Below are positions 16,892 to 26,265 of a stretch of DNA of 64,000 nt, piece by piece. The position numbers and the translations under genes were made by a program. This DNA comes from Alphaproteobacteria bacterium. Lineage in GTDB: Bacteria > Pseudomonadota > Alphaproteobacteria > Micavibrionales > Micavibrionaceae. Numbering within the stretch: the first letter of the stretch is position 1; each line of letters opens with the position of its first letter. Under the pieces are notes generated by a model. It searched no databases and was not told where the DNA came from. It was given only the letters and a program-made list of their open reading frames with translations. The stretch is from contig NVTV01000002.1 in the NCBI GenBank assembly GCA_002401695.1, positions 434,001 to 498,000 of the forward strand, read 5' to 3'.

Positions 16892-19303
16892 ATGTCAGAT
16901 ACAAAGAACACTCCATATGCTGTTCTCCCCCTAAGAGATATCGTTGTTTTCCCACATATGATTGTACCGCTTTTTGTTGGACGGGATAAGTCTGTTCAGG
17001 CGCTAGAGCATGTAATGCATGCCGATAAGAAAATTGTTCTGGTTACGCAAAAAACGCCATCGGAAGATGATCCTGGGCCGGAGGATCTCTATTCCGTCGG
17101 AACAATGGGCACGATTCTTCAGCTTCTGAAATTACCTGACGGAACAGTTAAGGTTCTTGTCGAGGGCGGCGCGCGCGTTCGCCTTTCTAAGTTGGTGGAT
17201 AAAAATGGTTATATTGAAGCCAATATAACGGACATTGTTGATACGACTGTTGGCGATGAAGAGTTGGAAGCGCTATCTCGCGCCGCAATGACGCAGTTTG
17301 AGCAATATGTGAAGCTGAACAAAAAAATACCACCAGAGGTTATTGTCTCGATTAACCAAATTGATGAACCATCTAAAATGGTTGATACCATTGCGTCTCA
17401 CTTGGCATTGAAAATCGACCAAAAGCAGGATTTGCTCGAACTCGCCACAACAGCCGAGCGGTTGGAGCGTATCTATTCCTTTATGGAAGGGGAGATCGGC
17501 GTTCTTCAAGTTGAAAAACGTGTGCGCAGCCGTGTGAAACGCCAAATGGAAAAGACGCAGCGCGAATATTATTTGAACGAACAAATGAAAGCGATCCAAA
17601 AAGAGCTTGGCGACGGTGAAGACGGCCTTGATGAATTGGGTGAGCTGGATAAGAAAATCGAAGAAACCAAGATGCCTAAGGAAGTGCGCGAGCGTTCCAA
17701 AGCAGAAATGAAAAAACTTCGCCAGATGAGCCCTATGTCCGCAGAGGCCACAGTGGTGCGTAACTATCTTGACTGGATTTTATGTGTGCCGTGGCATAAG
17801 AAATCTCGCGTGAAGAAAGATATAAAAGCCGCGCAAGCGATCCTCGATAAAGATCACTACGGCTTGGAAAAAGTTAAAGAACGTATATTGGAATATCTCG
17901 CGGTTCAGCAGCGTACGAAAAAAGTGCGCGGTACGATCCTTTGTTTGGCAGGGCCGCCGGGTGTTGGTAAAACATCTTTGGGTAAATCCATTGCCAGAGC
18001 AACAAACCGTAATTTTGTGCGCATGTCTTTGGGCGGCGTTCGTGACGAGAGCGAAATTCGCGGTCATCGCCGCACTTATATTGGTGCGATGCCGGGAAAA
18101 ATCATTCAAGGTATGAAAAAAGCGAAGACCGTTAACCCTCTATTCTTGCTGGATGAGATTGATAAACTTGGCTCTGATTTCCGCGGCGACCCTAGCTCCG
18201 CATTGCTGGAAGTTCTCGATCCGGAACAAAATGATAAGTTCCAAGATCACTATTTGGAAATGGACTTTGATTTGTCCGATGTGATGTTTGTGTGTACGGC
18301 GAATAATATTTCAAATATGTCACGTCCATTGCTGGATCGTATGGAAATCATTCGTATCTCTGGCTATACCGAGGATGAAAAAGTTCAAATCGCAAGACGC
18401 CATTTGTTGAAAAAGCAAATGAAAATGGCAGGACTAAAGCGTGATGAATTTACCATTAGTGATACAGCTATCCGTGATCTTATCCGCTATTACACACGCG
18501 AAGCGGGTGTCCGTGGATTAGAGCGTGAGCTGGCAAATCTTTGTCGTAAAGCGATTAAAGATATATTGATGAAGGGGAAGGAGAAAATCTCTATCACCCC
18601 GCGTGGCCTTGAAAAATATGCAGGTGTTAAAAAATGTCGTTATGGTGAAATTGAAGAATTTGACCGCGTTGGCGTGGTTAATGGCTTGGCCTATACGGAA
18701 AGTGGTGGCGATTTATTGTCCATCGAGGCTGTGACAATGCCGGGTAAAGACTGTAAAGTTTCAACAACTGGTAACTTAAAAGACGTCATGCGGGAATCTA
18801 TTACCGTGGCGGAGATGTTAACCAAATCTCGTGCGGCACAATATGGTCTGGATTATGAAATCCTGAAGAAACAGCAAGTCCACGTGCATGTTCCGGAAGG
18901 GGCCACGCCCAAAGACGGGCCATCTGCTGGCGCGGCGATGGTAACGGCAATTATATCTGCATTATCGGGCATTGAGATTCGTAGAGATATCGCGATGACA
19001 GGTGAAGTGAACTTGCGTGGTAATGTTACGGCAATCGGTGGTTTAAAAGAAAAACTGCTGGCGGCGCTTCGCGGAGGCATAAAAACAGTACTGATTCCCC
19101 AAGATAATGAGAAAGATTTAGCCGATATTCCGAAAAATGTTCTCAAAGGTTTGAAGATTATTCCCGTTAGAACCATTGATGAGGTGCTTTCACACGCCCT
19201 TTTACACATGCCGGAACCTCTGGAATCACTAAAAAATGGAGAATTAGACAAAATTTCGTCAGAAACTGCAGAAAACAAGGGAGAAAGAGTGATTCACCAT
19301 TGA
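16892..19303 (+). CDS. lon: ATP-dependent protease La (Lon)
   Basis: The 803-residue protein has the N-terminal substrate-binding LON domain, a AAA+ module with Walker A GPPGVGKTSLGKS and Walker B LFLLDEIDKLG, and the C-terminal protease domain. The catalytic dyad is Ser678 (KDGPSAGAAM) and Lys721 (GGLKEKLL), spaced 43 residues apart as in E. coli Lon. It degrades misfolded proteins and short-lived regulators in the cytoplasm. The 176-base gap after clpP contains a TATATA (16852-16857) that could be the -10 element of a separate promoter. Confidence 0.98.
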   Translation: MSDTKNTPYAVLPLRDIVVFPHMIVPLFVGRDKSVQALEHVMHADKKIVLVTQKTPSEDDPGPEDLYSVGTMGTILQLLKLPDGTVKVLVEGGARVRLSKLVDKNGYIEANITDIVDTTVGDEELEALSRAAMTQFEQYVKLNKKIPPEVIVSINQIDEPSKMVDTIASHLALKIDQKQDLLELATTAERLERIYSFMEGEIGVLQVEKRVRSRVKRQMEKTQREYYLNEQMKAIQKELGDGEDGLDELGELDKKIEETKMPKEVRERSKAEMKKLRQMSPMSAEATVVRNYLDWILCVPWHKKSRVKKDIKAAQAILDKDHYGLEKVKERILEYLAVQQRTKKVRGTILCLAGPPGVGKTSLGKSIARATNRNFVRMSLGGVRDESEIRGHRRTYIGAMPGKIIQGMKKAKTVNPLFLLDEIDKLGSDFRGDPSSALLEVLDPEQNDKFQDHYLEMDFDLSDVMFVCTANNISNMSRPLLDRMEIIRISGYTEDEKVQIARRHLLKKQMKMAGLKRDEFTISDTAIRDLIRYYTREAGVRGLERELANLCRKAIKDILMKGKEKISITPRGLEKYAGVKKCRYGEIEEFDRVGVVNGLAYTESGGDLLSIEAVTMPGKDCKVSTTGNLKDVMRESITVAEMLTKSRAAQYGLDYEILKKQQVHVHVPEGATPKDGPSAGAAMVTAIISALSGIEIRRDIAMTGEVNLRGNVTAIGGLKEKLLAALRGGIKTVLIPQDNEKDLADIPKNVLKGLKIIPVRTIDEVLSHALLHMPEPLESLKNGELDKISSETAENKGERVIHH

Positions 19304-19473
19304 ACCTTTTGCGAAAAAGGCTTACAAAGGAATCACTTAAAATGATTGCAACCGCGCACTGGGTAAGTGTTTCGCATTTTATTATGTATTTTGGTTTCAG
19401 TCGTTTTCAGACTGCCTGCGGAATGGTTTCGGGGGCAGTATGGCTTTTAACTTAAACGTAAAGGGAATTCCTT

Positions 19474-19761
19474 ATGAACAAGCAAGATCTTGTATCAAAA
19501 GTAGCTGCTTCTGCAGATATGTCTAAACAAAAAGCAGCATCCGCTGTTGACGCCGTTATTGACGCAATCAAAGGCAGCCTTAAAGTTGGTGAAGATGTTC
19601 GTCTAGTAGGTTTTGGTACTTTTTCAGTATCCGACCGCGCTGCGACAACTGGCCGTAACCCACGCACTGGTGAGCCAATTCAAATTCCGGCTTCTAAGCA
19701 ACCTAAATTCAAAGCTGGTAAAGAGCTTAAAGAAGCTGTAAACGGTAAGAAAAAGAAGTAA
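19474..19761 (+). CDS. hupB: DNA-binding protein HU
   Basis: This 95-residue nucleoid protein has the HU fold, with N-terminal helices, [18 protein letters not shown] forming the saddle strand and DNA-binding arm, and a basic C-terminus (NGKKKK). The [15 protein letters not shown] arm contains the intercalating Pro. It dimerises and bends DNA. It sits downstream of lon as in many proteobacteria and is followed by a strong terminator. Confidence 0.97.
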   Translation: MNKQDLVSKVAASADMSKQKAASAVDAVIDAIKGSLKVGEDVRLVGFGTFSVSDRAATTGRNPRTGEPIQIPASKQPKFKAGKELKEAVNGKKKK

Positions 19762-19791
19762 TTCTGCCTTTTCAGATTTATAAATATTATG

Positions 19792-19830
19792 TTTGGCCGC
19801 CCTTATTATATGTGCGGCCGAATTTTTTTT
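19792..19830 (+). terminator. Rho-independent terminator after hupB
   Basis: TTTGGCCGC (19792-19800) pairs with GCGGCCGAA (19814-19822, one G-U) and is followed by eight T residues. It lies 30 bases after the hupB stop. Confidence 0.9.
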
Positions 19831-19850
19831 ATAAATATTGAATTCTGTTC

Positions 19851-19879
19851 TTGCTTTTTGTCGCGGGACTTATTAGATA
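19851..19879 (+). promoter_or_regulatory. Probable promoter of tRNA-Val
   Basis: TTGCTT (19851-19856), a 17-base spacer and TAGATA (19874-19879) lie 18 bases before the tRNA. The -35 match is good and the -10 is moderate. Confidence 0.4.
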
Positions 19880-19897
19880 TATGCCATCGATTGGTTA

Positions 19898-19973
19898 GGG
19901 TGATTAGCTCAGCTGGGAGAGCATCTCGTTTACACCGAGAGGGTCGGCGGTTCGATCCCGTCATCACCCACCA
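19898..19973 (+). tRNA. tRNA-Val (TAC anticodon)
   Basis: The 76-base gene has the acceptor GGGTGAT/ATCACCC, the D-arm GCTCAGCTGGGAGAGC, an anticodon stem TCTCG/CGAGA with loop TTTACAC (anticodon TAC), the T-arm GGCGGTTCGATCCCGTC and an encoded CCA. No tRNA-tail repeat is visible downstream, in contrast to tRNA-His. Confidence 0.95.
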
Positions 19974-20016
19974 ATCGCTTCTTTCCCTTATTTGTAAAAT
20001 GTTTCGACGAGCCTGT

Positions 20017-20265
20017 CTAAATGCTTGGAGTCGTGATTTTTGTTCGTTCTTCTATGATCTCATTCGATATACGTATGATGGCTCGTTCTCTGATGGCAAG
20101 CTCTTCAAGTTGGGTGCAATCTTGTACTTCCGCATCGCTTAATGCGTCTGGGCCATATAAGGCGTCGCTTGTACTGTCGAAGGTTTCTTGTAAGGCAATA
20201 TCGCTTAACGATTCCAGTTCTTGGCGAAGCTTATTGTCGTCAATATTAAAGGTTTCTCGTGCCAT
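20017..20265 (-). CDS. Small acidic protein of unknown function
   Basis: The 82-residue product (ARETFNIDDNKLRQELESL...) is acidic and predicted mostly alpha-helical, with no membrane segment and no Cys motif. It starts at ATG 20265, reads towards tRNA-Val, and has an AGACGGAA stretch as a weak ribosome-binding site. I do not recognise it. It is divergent from the nuoA region, so the 180 bases between them probably hold promoters for both directions. Confidence 0.5.
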   Translation of the reverse strand: MARETFNIDDNKLRQELESLSDIALQETFDSTSDALYGPDALSDAEVQDCTQLEELAIRERAIIRISNEIIEERTKITTPSI

Positions 20266-20347
20266 TTTTATTCCGTCTCTATTCTGTGTGTGTCCAGATT
20301 ACACTGTTGGTGAAACAATGCAAAATTGTCGCGTAATAAATTGTTGT

Positions 20348-20627
20348 TTTCTTATAAAAAAAATGAAAACATCGGTTAAGGGTGTTTTCAACGTGCCTAT
20401 AAGCTGTTAGAGCTTAGAAGAAGAATCGTCTTGAAAGAATAACACTTATGGCGCCGCAAGAATTACTCATTGAATACCTTCCCATCCTCGTCTTTATAGC
20501 CATCGCCGGAGGCATGTCTGTGGCGATGATTGCCGGATCTATTTTGGCCGGTGTGCGTAAGCCTGATGCGGAGAAATTATCTGTCTATGAATGTGGGTTT
20601 GATGCATTTTCGGATGTGCGCGGTAAG
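20348..20627 (+). repeat. Direct repeat, copy 1: upstream region and first 60 codons of nuoA
   Basis: This stretch matches 23312-23593. The first 120 coding bases are almost identical between copies, while the leader and the distal codons differ more, mostly at silent positions. After codon 60 (RGK) the copy loses all similarity to nuoA. The repeats bracket the acyltransferase/esterase pair. Confidence 0.9.
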
Positions 20628-20669
20628 GAAATACAAACAATGATCGGGGCGCTATCAGTTGTTGGATAA
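20448..20669 (+). pseudogene. Truncated duplicate of nuoA
   Basis: The first 60 residues repeat those of the intact NuoA at 23414 with three substitutions (DAEKLSV for DPEKLSA, and DV for DA). The frame then passes into 13 unrelated residues (EIQTMIGALSVVG) and stops. It keeps only the first of the three NuoA transmembrane helices, so it cannot work as a complex I subunit. The upstream leader is also duplicated, so it may still be transcribed and could drive the acyltransferase genes just downstream. Confidence 0.9.
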
Positions 20670-20706
20670 ACCCCCATTTATGCCGAAGCTTGTGCGTTAA
20701 TATTTT

Positions 20707-22200
20707 ATGTTATTTAACTCTCAAATTTTTATTTATGGATTTTTGCCCATTGTTTTGGCGGTCTATGTCCTTTGGGGGCGTCGCTCGATCAAGCAACAGA
20801 GGGGTAATCTTGCCGTTGTATTCTTGGTGCTTGCGTCACTGTTCTTTTATGGATGCTGGAATGTGCATTATTTGGCACTGATCGTGCCGCTCACGGTTGT
20901 TAATTTTTATTTTGGGTATCTGCTTTCAGTGACACGCTCGCGGTGGTTGCTTGTCTTCGCACTTGGATTCAATCTTCTGGTGCTGGCTTATTTTAAATAT
21001 GCGGAGTTTTTGACGCATAATGTCTTGCAACCACTCGGTTTTGGATGGGATGCAGGCACTGTTGTTCTGCCGCTTGGAATTTCGTTCTTTATTTTTCAGA
21101 TCATTGCCTATCTGGTTGATTCCTATAAGGGGGAAGTCAGGGATAAACGGTTTTGGCATTTCAGTTTATTTGTGACGTTCTTTCCGCAACTGGTTGCCGG
21201 TCCTATTGTGCATCATAAGGATATTATCCCGCAGTTTGATAAAGTTCAAATGCGTTCATTTCTGGATAATTTAACGGTTGGTTTGACTATTTTTATTTTC
21301 GGCCTGTTTAAAAAAGTCATTTTAGCAGATGGTGTTGCGGAATATTCGACGCCGGTTTTCGAGGCCGCTGCGCATGGCGAGGTTCTGGGCTTTGCGGATG
21401 CTTGGGGGGCGGCGCTGGCTTTTACGCTTCAGATTTATTTTGATTTTTCGGGGTATTCCGATATGGCTGTTGGCTTGGCGCGGATGTTTGGTATTGTGCT
21501 GCCGCTTAACTTCTTTTCACCGTATCAGGCGGGCAGTATTGTTGAGTTTTGGCGGCGATGGCATATGACACTTTCATGTTTTTTGCGGGATTATCTTTAT
21601 ATCCCACTTGGCGGGAATAGGGGCGGGCGCTGGAAACAACTCAGGAACTTGATGGTGACGATGTTGCTCGGCGGTCTGTGGCATGGTGCGGCGTGGACGT
21701 TCGTTGTTTGGGGCGCGTTGCATGGTGTATATTTGGTCATTAACCACATGTGGCAGCGCATGTTCGCATCTTCGGTGGCACAGGTGACGGGCGGCGCGCG
21801 GTATCTGGTGCGTGGCGGCGGGTGGTTGGTGACATTTATGGCTGTTGTTATCGCTTGGGTTGTCTTTCGGGCCGATAATTTGGGTGTTGCACTTCATATG
21901 CTGGAAAGCATGGCCGGCTTGCATGGTGTAAGTGTTTTGCAGGACGGCAATCCTTATTTCTACGGGGCGGCGCAAGTTGTGTTTACGGGGGGCTTGTTGC
22001 TGATCGTATTATTTGCCCCGAATTCAATGACGATTATGCGCAGTTATCGCCCTGCTCTTTGGACCGATGCGCATAAATCTGTGGTCGGACCCTTTCAATG
22101 GAAGCCAAATTTGAGGTGGGCTTTTATTGTTGGAGGGATGGCGGTTGCTGCGTTAATATCGTTGAATAATCCCAACGAATTTCTTTATTTTAATTTTTAG
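20707..22200 (+). CDS. MBOAT-family membrane O-acyltransferase (AlgI/DltB-like)
   Basis: The 497-residue multi-pass protein has about 10-12 hydrophobic segments and the family signature: FSGYSDMAVGLARMFGIVLP, SPYQAGSIVEFWRRWHMTLS, FLRDYLYIPLGGNRGG and the catalytic-His segment LLGGLWHGAAWTFVVWG. AlgI, PatA and DltB relatives carry acyl groups across the membrane for O-acetylation of exopolysaccharide or peptidoglycan, or for D-alanylation. The next gene, an SGNH protein, is the normal partner in such systems. The coding sequence looks more G-rich than the nuo genes around it, and it lies between the two nuoA copies, which suggests acquisition. Confidence 0.92.
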   Translation: MLFNSQIFIYGFLPIVLAVYVLWGRRSIKQQRGNLAVVFLVLASLFFYGCWNVHYLALIVPLTVVNFYFGYLLSVTRSRWLLVFALGFNLLVLAYFKYAEFLTHNVLQPLGFGWDAGTVVLPLGISFFIFQIIAYLVDSYKGEVRDKRFWHFSLFVTFFPQLVAGPIVHHKDIIPQFDKVQMRSFLDNLTVGLTIFIFGLFKKVILADGVAEYSTPVFEAAAHGEVLGFADAWGAALAFTLQIYFDFSGYSDMAVGLARMFGIVLPLNFFSPYQAGSIVEFWRRWHMTLSCFLRDYLYIPLGGNRGGRWKQLRNLMVTMLLGGLWHGAAWTFVVWGALHGVYLVINHMWQRMFASSVAQVTGGARYLVRGGGWLVTFMAVVIAWVVFRADNLGVALHMLESMAGLHGVSVLQDGNPYFYGAAQVVFTGGLLLIVLFAPNSMTIMRSYRPALWTDAHKSVVGPFQWKPNLRWAFIVGGMAVAALISLNNPNEFLYFNF

Positions 22201-22209
22201 GCTCCGCAC

Positions 22210-23172
22210 ATGACAAAGCGTTATTTAGTTTCACTTTTTCTGGTTATATGTTTGGCACTTCTGTGCTCTGAAATTGTGATCCGTGGTTATGTTATGACGT
22301 ATCATCGGCTCGCGCAACAGGTTTACACGATTTTGAACGAGGATAAAGCCGGCGTTATTATCGGCGATTCACATACAAAGGCTGCCTTCACCAATTTACC
22401 GGAAAACTTCGCCAATCTTTCGGTTGAGGGGATGAATGTGTTGATGTTTGATTCGGTCGTGCGTTCTTATGCCTCGCGCAATAGAATTGAAAAAATCATC
22501 ATTCTGGCCAGTCCGCATATTTTTTCACAATATCGCATTGATGGTAACGTGGGGATTTATGCGAGTCTGCCTGTGCGGGCGTTGGATTGGCGGGATGATA
22601 TTTATGTGTTTAACAATGTGTATCAGGCGGCGCTCCATGACACTGTGAAGTGGAAAATTCTGAATGTGCTGCAAGCCAAAAATCCGATTGGGCTTTTGAA
22701 AACGCGGGTGATGCAGGCCCTGCACCTATCACCGCCGCGTGTAAAGGCGGAGGAGCAACGGAGGGGGCGTGTGCTGTGGGCTGAGCAGTCCATGAGCCAG
22801 AAAACAGAGAAAACCGTGCGGCAATTGCGGGATCATGCGCCGGCGGAGGATTTTCAGAACCATATGTTCGCAATCCGGTATAAAGAGATGATTTCTAACC
22901 TGATGAATTCCGGTGCGCAAATCTGTCTTGTGCGTCCGCCCGTGTCGGAAATATATAACCGGATATATGCTGATAAATTTTCAATGGCCCCGATGGAACG
23001 TTTTTTTGAGGGAATTGTTAAGGATGAAGGGCGCGGCGGTCACATTAAATATGTGGATTACAGGGATTTGGGGATATCATTTGCGGATGATGTTCTCATA
23101 AACACAGATCATTTGAACGAGCAGGGCGCGCAGATCTATACTCCCGCGATCATGAAGGCGTGCTTTGGATAG
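22210..23172 (+). CDS. SGNH/GDSL-like membrane-anchored protein, partner of the MBOAT acyltransferase
   Basis: The 320-residue protein has an N-terminal anchor (YLVSLFLVICLALLCSEIVI) and a periplasmic domain with the block I motif IIGDSHTKAAF, an FANLSVEGMN segment at the block II position, and a C-terminal NTDHLNEQGAQ that would give the catalytic Asp/His. This matches the AlgJ/AlgX/DltD-type proteins that complete acyl transfer to an extracellular polymer. It starts nine bases after the MBOAT gene, so the two are likely translated from one mRNA. The polymer that is modified is not known. Confidence 0.75.
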   Translation: MTKRYLVSLFLVICLALLCSEIVIRGYVMTYHRLAQQVYTILNEDKAGVIIGDSHTKAAFTNLPENFANLSVEGMNVLMFDSVVRSYASRNRIEKIIILASPHIFSQYRIDGNVGIYASLPVRALDWRDDIYVFNNVYQAALHDTVKWKILNVLQAKNPIGLLKTRVMQALHLSPPRVKAEEQRRGRVLWAEQSMSQKTEKTVRQLRDHAPAEDFQNHMFAIRYKEMISNLMNSGAQICLVRPPVSEIYNRIYADKFSMAPMERFFEGIVKDEGRGGHIKYVDYRDLGISFADDVLINTDHLNEQGAQIYTPAIMKACFG

Positions 23173-23201
23173 CGATGTGCAGGACGAATATATGCCCCTA
23201 G

Positions 23202-23369
23202 CCCCCTGATTGGCATGGGTATATCGAAAGTGAAAAATCTATTCACGCAGGTCTGCCCCCTAATCCTGAATGGGAAGCGCTTCTTGTCTCTTATGTGGCT
23301 CTATGGGGCGATTTTCTTGTTAAAAATATTGAAAAACATCGGTTAAGGGTATTTTCAACGCGTCTATAA
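23202..23369 (+). pseudogene. Possible gene remnant without a start codon
   Basis: An open frame of 55 codons follows a TAG and reads PPDWHGYIESEK, then LPPNPEWEALLVSY and WGDFLVKNIEKHR before TAA at 23367. It has protein-like composition but no ATG, GTG or TTG near its beginning, so it looks like the tail of a gene cut by rearrangement. It runs across the left edge of the second nuoA repeat. The family is not recognised and the frame could be chance. Confidence 0.3.
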
Positions 23370-23593
23370 GCTGTTAGAACTTAGGATAAGAATCGTCTTG
23401 AAAGAATATGCTTATGGCGCCGCAAGAATTACTCATTGAATACCTTCCCATCCTCGTCTTTATAGCCATCGCCGGAGGCATGTCTGTCGCGATGATTGCC
23501 GGATCTATTTTGGCCGGTGTACGTAAGCCTGATCCTGAAAAGCTGTCTGCCTATGAATGTGGTTTTGATGCGTTTTCTGATGCGCGTGGCAAA
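23312..23593 (+). repeat. Direct repeat, copy 2: upstream region and first 60 codons of nuoA
   Basis: This copy is continuous with the functional nuoA. It matches 20348-20627, and the two copies are offset by 2,966 bases measured at the shared ATG. See the truncated copy for the pattern of divergence. Confidence 0.9.
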
Positions 23594-23785
23594 TTTGATG
23601 TGCGTTTTTATCTGGTCACATTATTATTCATTATTTTTGATTTAGAGATCGCATTTTTATTCCCATGGGCTATAACTCTTGGCAAAATTGGTGTCTTTGG
23701 TTTCTGGTCTATGATTGTCTTTCTTTCTGTTCTGACTGTTGGTTTTGTCTATGAATGGAAAAAGGGCGGACTTGAGTGGGAATGA
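23414..23785 (+). CDS. nuoA: NADH-quinone oxidoreductase subunit A
   Basis: NuoA is a small membrane subunit of complex I near the quinone site. The protein has three transmembrane helices, the loop [21 protein letters not shown] that carries the conserved Cys, and the acidic [10 protein letters not shown] helix. The ATG at 23414 is chosen over 23408 because the duplicated leader at 20448 conserves only the former. It is the first gene of the nuo cluster and is followed by nuoB after 33 bases. Confidence 0.97.
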   Translation: MAPQELLIEYLPILVFIAIAGGMSVAMIAGSILAGVRKPDPEKLSAYECGFDAFSDARGKFDVRFYLVTLLFIIFDLEIAFLFPWAITLGKIGVFGFWSMIVFLSVLTVGFVYEWKKGGLEWE

Positions 23786-23818
23786 AGAAGCGGGAATTAA
23801 GGGTAAGAGAGCTGTAAT

Positions 23819-24394
23819 ATGAGCCACGATAAAAAAATTATAACCGCGCCGAACTATATGCAGGAAGCGCGCGCGCCTTTTCCACCAGCGTTAGAGCAGG
23901 ATATTGTGCCTGCCGCGATTTCAAAAACGCTTGATGAAAAAGGCTTTCTTCTGACAAATACAGATAAGCTGTTCGATTGGGCACGGACAGGATCGCTTTG
24001 GCCGATGACCTTCGGTTTGGCTTGCTGCGCGGTGGAAATGATCCACGGGTATATGAGTCGCTATGACCTTGATCGCTTCGGTATTATTCCACGCCCCAGC
24101 CCGCGCCAATCCGATGTTATGATTGTGGCTGGGACACTGACCAATAAAATGGCGCCTGCGCTGCGTCGTGTTTATGACCAGATGCCAGAGCCGCGTTGGG
24201 TTGTTTCTATGGGCTCGTGCGCGAATGGCGGCGGGTATTATCATTACTCCTATTCTGTCGTGCGTGGGTGCGATCGTATTGTGCCTGTGGATATCTATAT
24301 TCCCGGTTGTCCACCAACGGCAGAGGCTATGATTTATGGTCTGATGCAGCTTCAAAAGAAAATTCAAAGAGAGGATACCCGCATTGCCCGATGA
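23819..24394 (+). CDS. nuoB: NADH-quinone oxidoreductase subunit B (cluster N2)
   Basis: The 191-residue subunit holds the terminal 4Fe-4S cluster N2 that reduces quinone. Its four ligands are visible as the tandem Cys pair in [13 protein letters not shown], the Cys in [11 protein letters not shown] and the Cys in [11 protein letters not shown]. The fold and length are standard. Its last 11 bases overlap the start of nuoC, which suggests translational coupling. Confidence 0.98.
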   Translation: MSHDKKIITAPNYMQEARAPFPPALEQDIVPAAISKTLDEKGFLLTNTDKLFDWARTGSLWPMTFGLACCAVEMIHGYMSRYDLDRFGIIPRPSPRQSDVMIVAGTLTNKMAPALRRVYDQMPEPRWVVSMGSCANGGGYYHYSYSVVRGCDRIVPVDIYIPGCPPTAEAMIYGLMQLQKKIQREDTRIAR

Positions 24395-25061
24395 TTCCCT
24401 CAAAGATTTGGCCGATTACATATCGGAAAAAATGGAAAAGCACGTAATAGGGTATGTCTTTGAAAAGGACGAGCTTGTTGTGCAGGTCAAACCCGATGAT
24501 ATCGCGGCGGTGTTGCAATTCCTTCGTGACGACCGTGAGTGTGAGTATACGACACTGATTGATTTATGTGGTGTTGATTACCCTGAACGTCCCGAGCGTT
24601 TCGATGTTGTTTATTGCTTGTTGTCTATGCGTCAAAATAGCCGTGTCCGTATTAAAATCGCCGTGGAGGAGGATCAAATTGTCCCGACGGTTACGGGCGT
24701 ATTCAGCGTCGCAGGTTGGCTGGAGCGTGAAACATGGGATATGTACGGGATCTTGTTCGCAGGCAATCCTGATCTTCGCCGCATTTTGACTGATTATGGT
24801 TTTGAAGGCCATCCACAGCGTAAAGACTTTCCGCTGACGGGCTATGTAGAGCTGCGCTATGACGAAGAGCAAAAGCGCGTGGTTTACGAGCCAGTGACGC
24901 TGACGCAGGATTATCGCTCCTTTGATTACCTCAGCCCGTGGGAGGGTATGACTGATATGCAAAATGCGGGCGATGGCAAGGGTTCTGTTCCGTTTGGATG
25001 GAAGGGCATCATCGACGATGCTAAGGATACGGAGGGCCAAGATAATGCCTCTGAAGGATAG
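24384..25061 (+). CDS. nuoC: NADH-quinone oxidoreductase subunit C
   Basis: This is a 225-residue peripheral subunit of the quinone-binding module. The TTG at 24384 is taken as the start because a GAGAGGA ribosome-binding site precedes it by nine bases. The family signature occurs as [20 protein letters not shown] followed by [20 protein letters not shown]. The protein has a hydrophilic C-terminal tail after the core. Its end overlaps nuoD by 17 bases. Confidence 0.96.
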   Translation: MPDDSLKDLADYISEKMEKHVIGYVFEKDELVVQVKPDDIAAVLQFLRDDRECEYTTLIDLCGVDYPERPERFDVVYCLLSMRQNSRVRIKIAVEEDQIVPTVTGVFSVAGWLERETWDMYGILFAGNPDLRRILTDYGFEGHPQRKDFPLTGYVELRYDEEQKRVVYEPVTLTQDYRSFDYLSPWEGMTDMQNAGDGKGSVPFGWKGIIDDAKDTEGQDNASEG

Positions 25062-26265
25062 AATAGACACACCCGATGTGGTGATTGGCGAAGAAACACA
25101 GATCAAGCCCTTCACAATGAATTTCGGGCCACAGCATCCCGCTGCGCATGGCGTGTTGCGCTTGGTGCTTGAGATGGAAGGCGAAATTGTTGAGCGCGCC
25201 GATCCGCATATTGGCTTGTTGCACCGTGGTACGGAAAAGCTGATCGAATATAAGACCTATATGCAGGCTTTACCGTATTTTGATCGTCTGGATTATGTTT
25301 GCCCGATGAATCAGGAACATGTTTTCGCGATGGCGATTGAAAAGTTACTGGGGATTACTGTGCCGCGCCGTGGTCAGTATATTCGGGTTTTATTTTGTGA
25401 ATTAGGGCGTGTTTTAAGCCATATTTTGAATATCACAACCTTTGCCCTTGATGTCGGTGCGATTACGCCCGCGCTTTGGGGATTTGAAGAGCGTGAAAAA
25501 GGCATGGAGTTTTATGAGCGCATTTGCGGCGCACGGCTTCACGCCAACTATTTCCGTCCGGGCGGCGTGGCGCAAGATATGCCTGCCGGCCTTGCAGAAG
25601 ATATGATGGATTGGTGTGATAATTTCCCTAAATTCTTGACTGACCTTGAAAGTCTGCTGACTGAAAACCGTATTTTCAAGCAACGCACCGTGGATATTGG
25701 CGTTGTATCGCCTGAAGATGCACAGGATTGGGGCTTTACCGGCGCAATGCTGCGTGGTTCGGGTATCGCTTGGGATTTGCGTAAGTCTCAACCTTATGAA
25801 GTTTATGACGAACTGGATTTCGATATTCCAATCGGTAAAACGGGCGATTGTTATGCGCGTTACCTTGTGCGGATGGAAGAAATGTATCAATCGATCCATA
25901 TTATGAAGCAATGTTTGGAAAAAATGCCTGACGGGTATGTGCGCTCCAATGATTATAAAGTGACACCGCCGCCGCGCGCGGAGATGAAAAGCTCTATGGA
26001 GGCGTTGATTCATCACTTTAAACTCTACACTGAAGGCTTCCACGTGCCTGCGGGTGAAACTTATACCGCTGTTGAAGCGCCCAAAGGTGAGTTTGGTGTG
26101 TATCTGGTCAGTGATGGCACAAACAAGCCTTATCGTTGCCGCATCCGCGCCCCGGGCTTTCCGCATTTACAAGCGCTCGATTTCATGAGCAGAGGCCATC
26201 AACTGGCGGATACTGTCTCTATTATTGGCTCTCTTGATATCGTGTTTGGAGAGATTGACCGATGA
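25045..26265 (+). CDS. nuoD: NADH-quinone oxidoreductase subunit D
   Basis: The 406-residue subunit is related to the [NiFe]-hydrogenase large subunit and forms the quinone pocket with NuoB. Motifs include [40 protein letters not shown] and the C-terminal DIVFGEIDR. The open frame extends upstream, but ATG 25045 with a GGAGG site at 25031-25035 gives the normal N-terminus. Its stop overlaps the start of the next gene (ATGA). Confidence 0.98.
   Translation: MPLKDRIDTPDVVIGEETQIKPFTMNFGPQHPAAHGVLRLVLEMEGEIVERADPHIGLLHRGTEKLIEYKTYMQALPYFDRLDYVCPMNQEHVFAMAIEKLLGITVPRRGQYIRVLFCELGRVLSHILNITTFALDVGAITPALWGFEEREKGMEFYERICGARLHANYFRPGGVAQDMPAGLAEDMMDWCDNFPKFLTDLESLLTENRIFKQRTVDIGVVSPEDAQDWGFTGAMLRGSGIAWDLRKSQPYEVYDELDFDIPIGKTGDCYARYLVRMEEMYQSIHIMKQCLEKMPDGYVRSNDYKVTPPPRAEMKSSMEALIHHFKLYTEGFHVPAGETYTAVEAPKGEFGVYLVSDGTNKPYRCRIRAPGFPHLQALDFMSRGHQLADTVSIIGSLDIVFGEIDR

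Noticed and set aside
20448-20669. A second functional NuoA
   Set aside because: Only the first helix and loop remain; the conserved second and third helices are replaced by unrelated residues and a stop.
24564-25115. A 183-codon minus-strand frame across nuoC and nuoD
   Set aside because: It is a shadow of two conserved overlapping genes without its own start signals.
25414-26166. A 250-codon minus-strand frame inside nuoD
   Set aside because: It is antisense to a highly conserved gene, has an Arg/His/Ile-rich shadow composition and shows no motif or ribosome-binding site.
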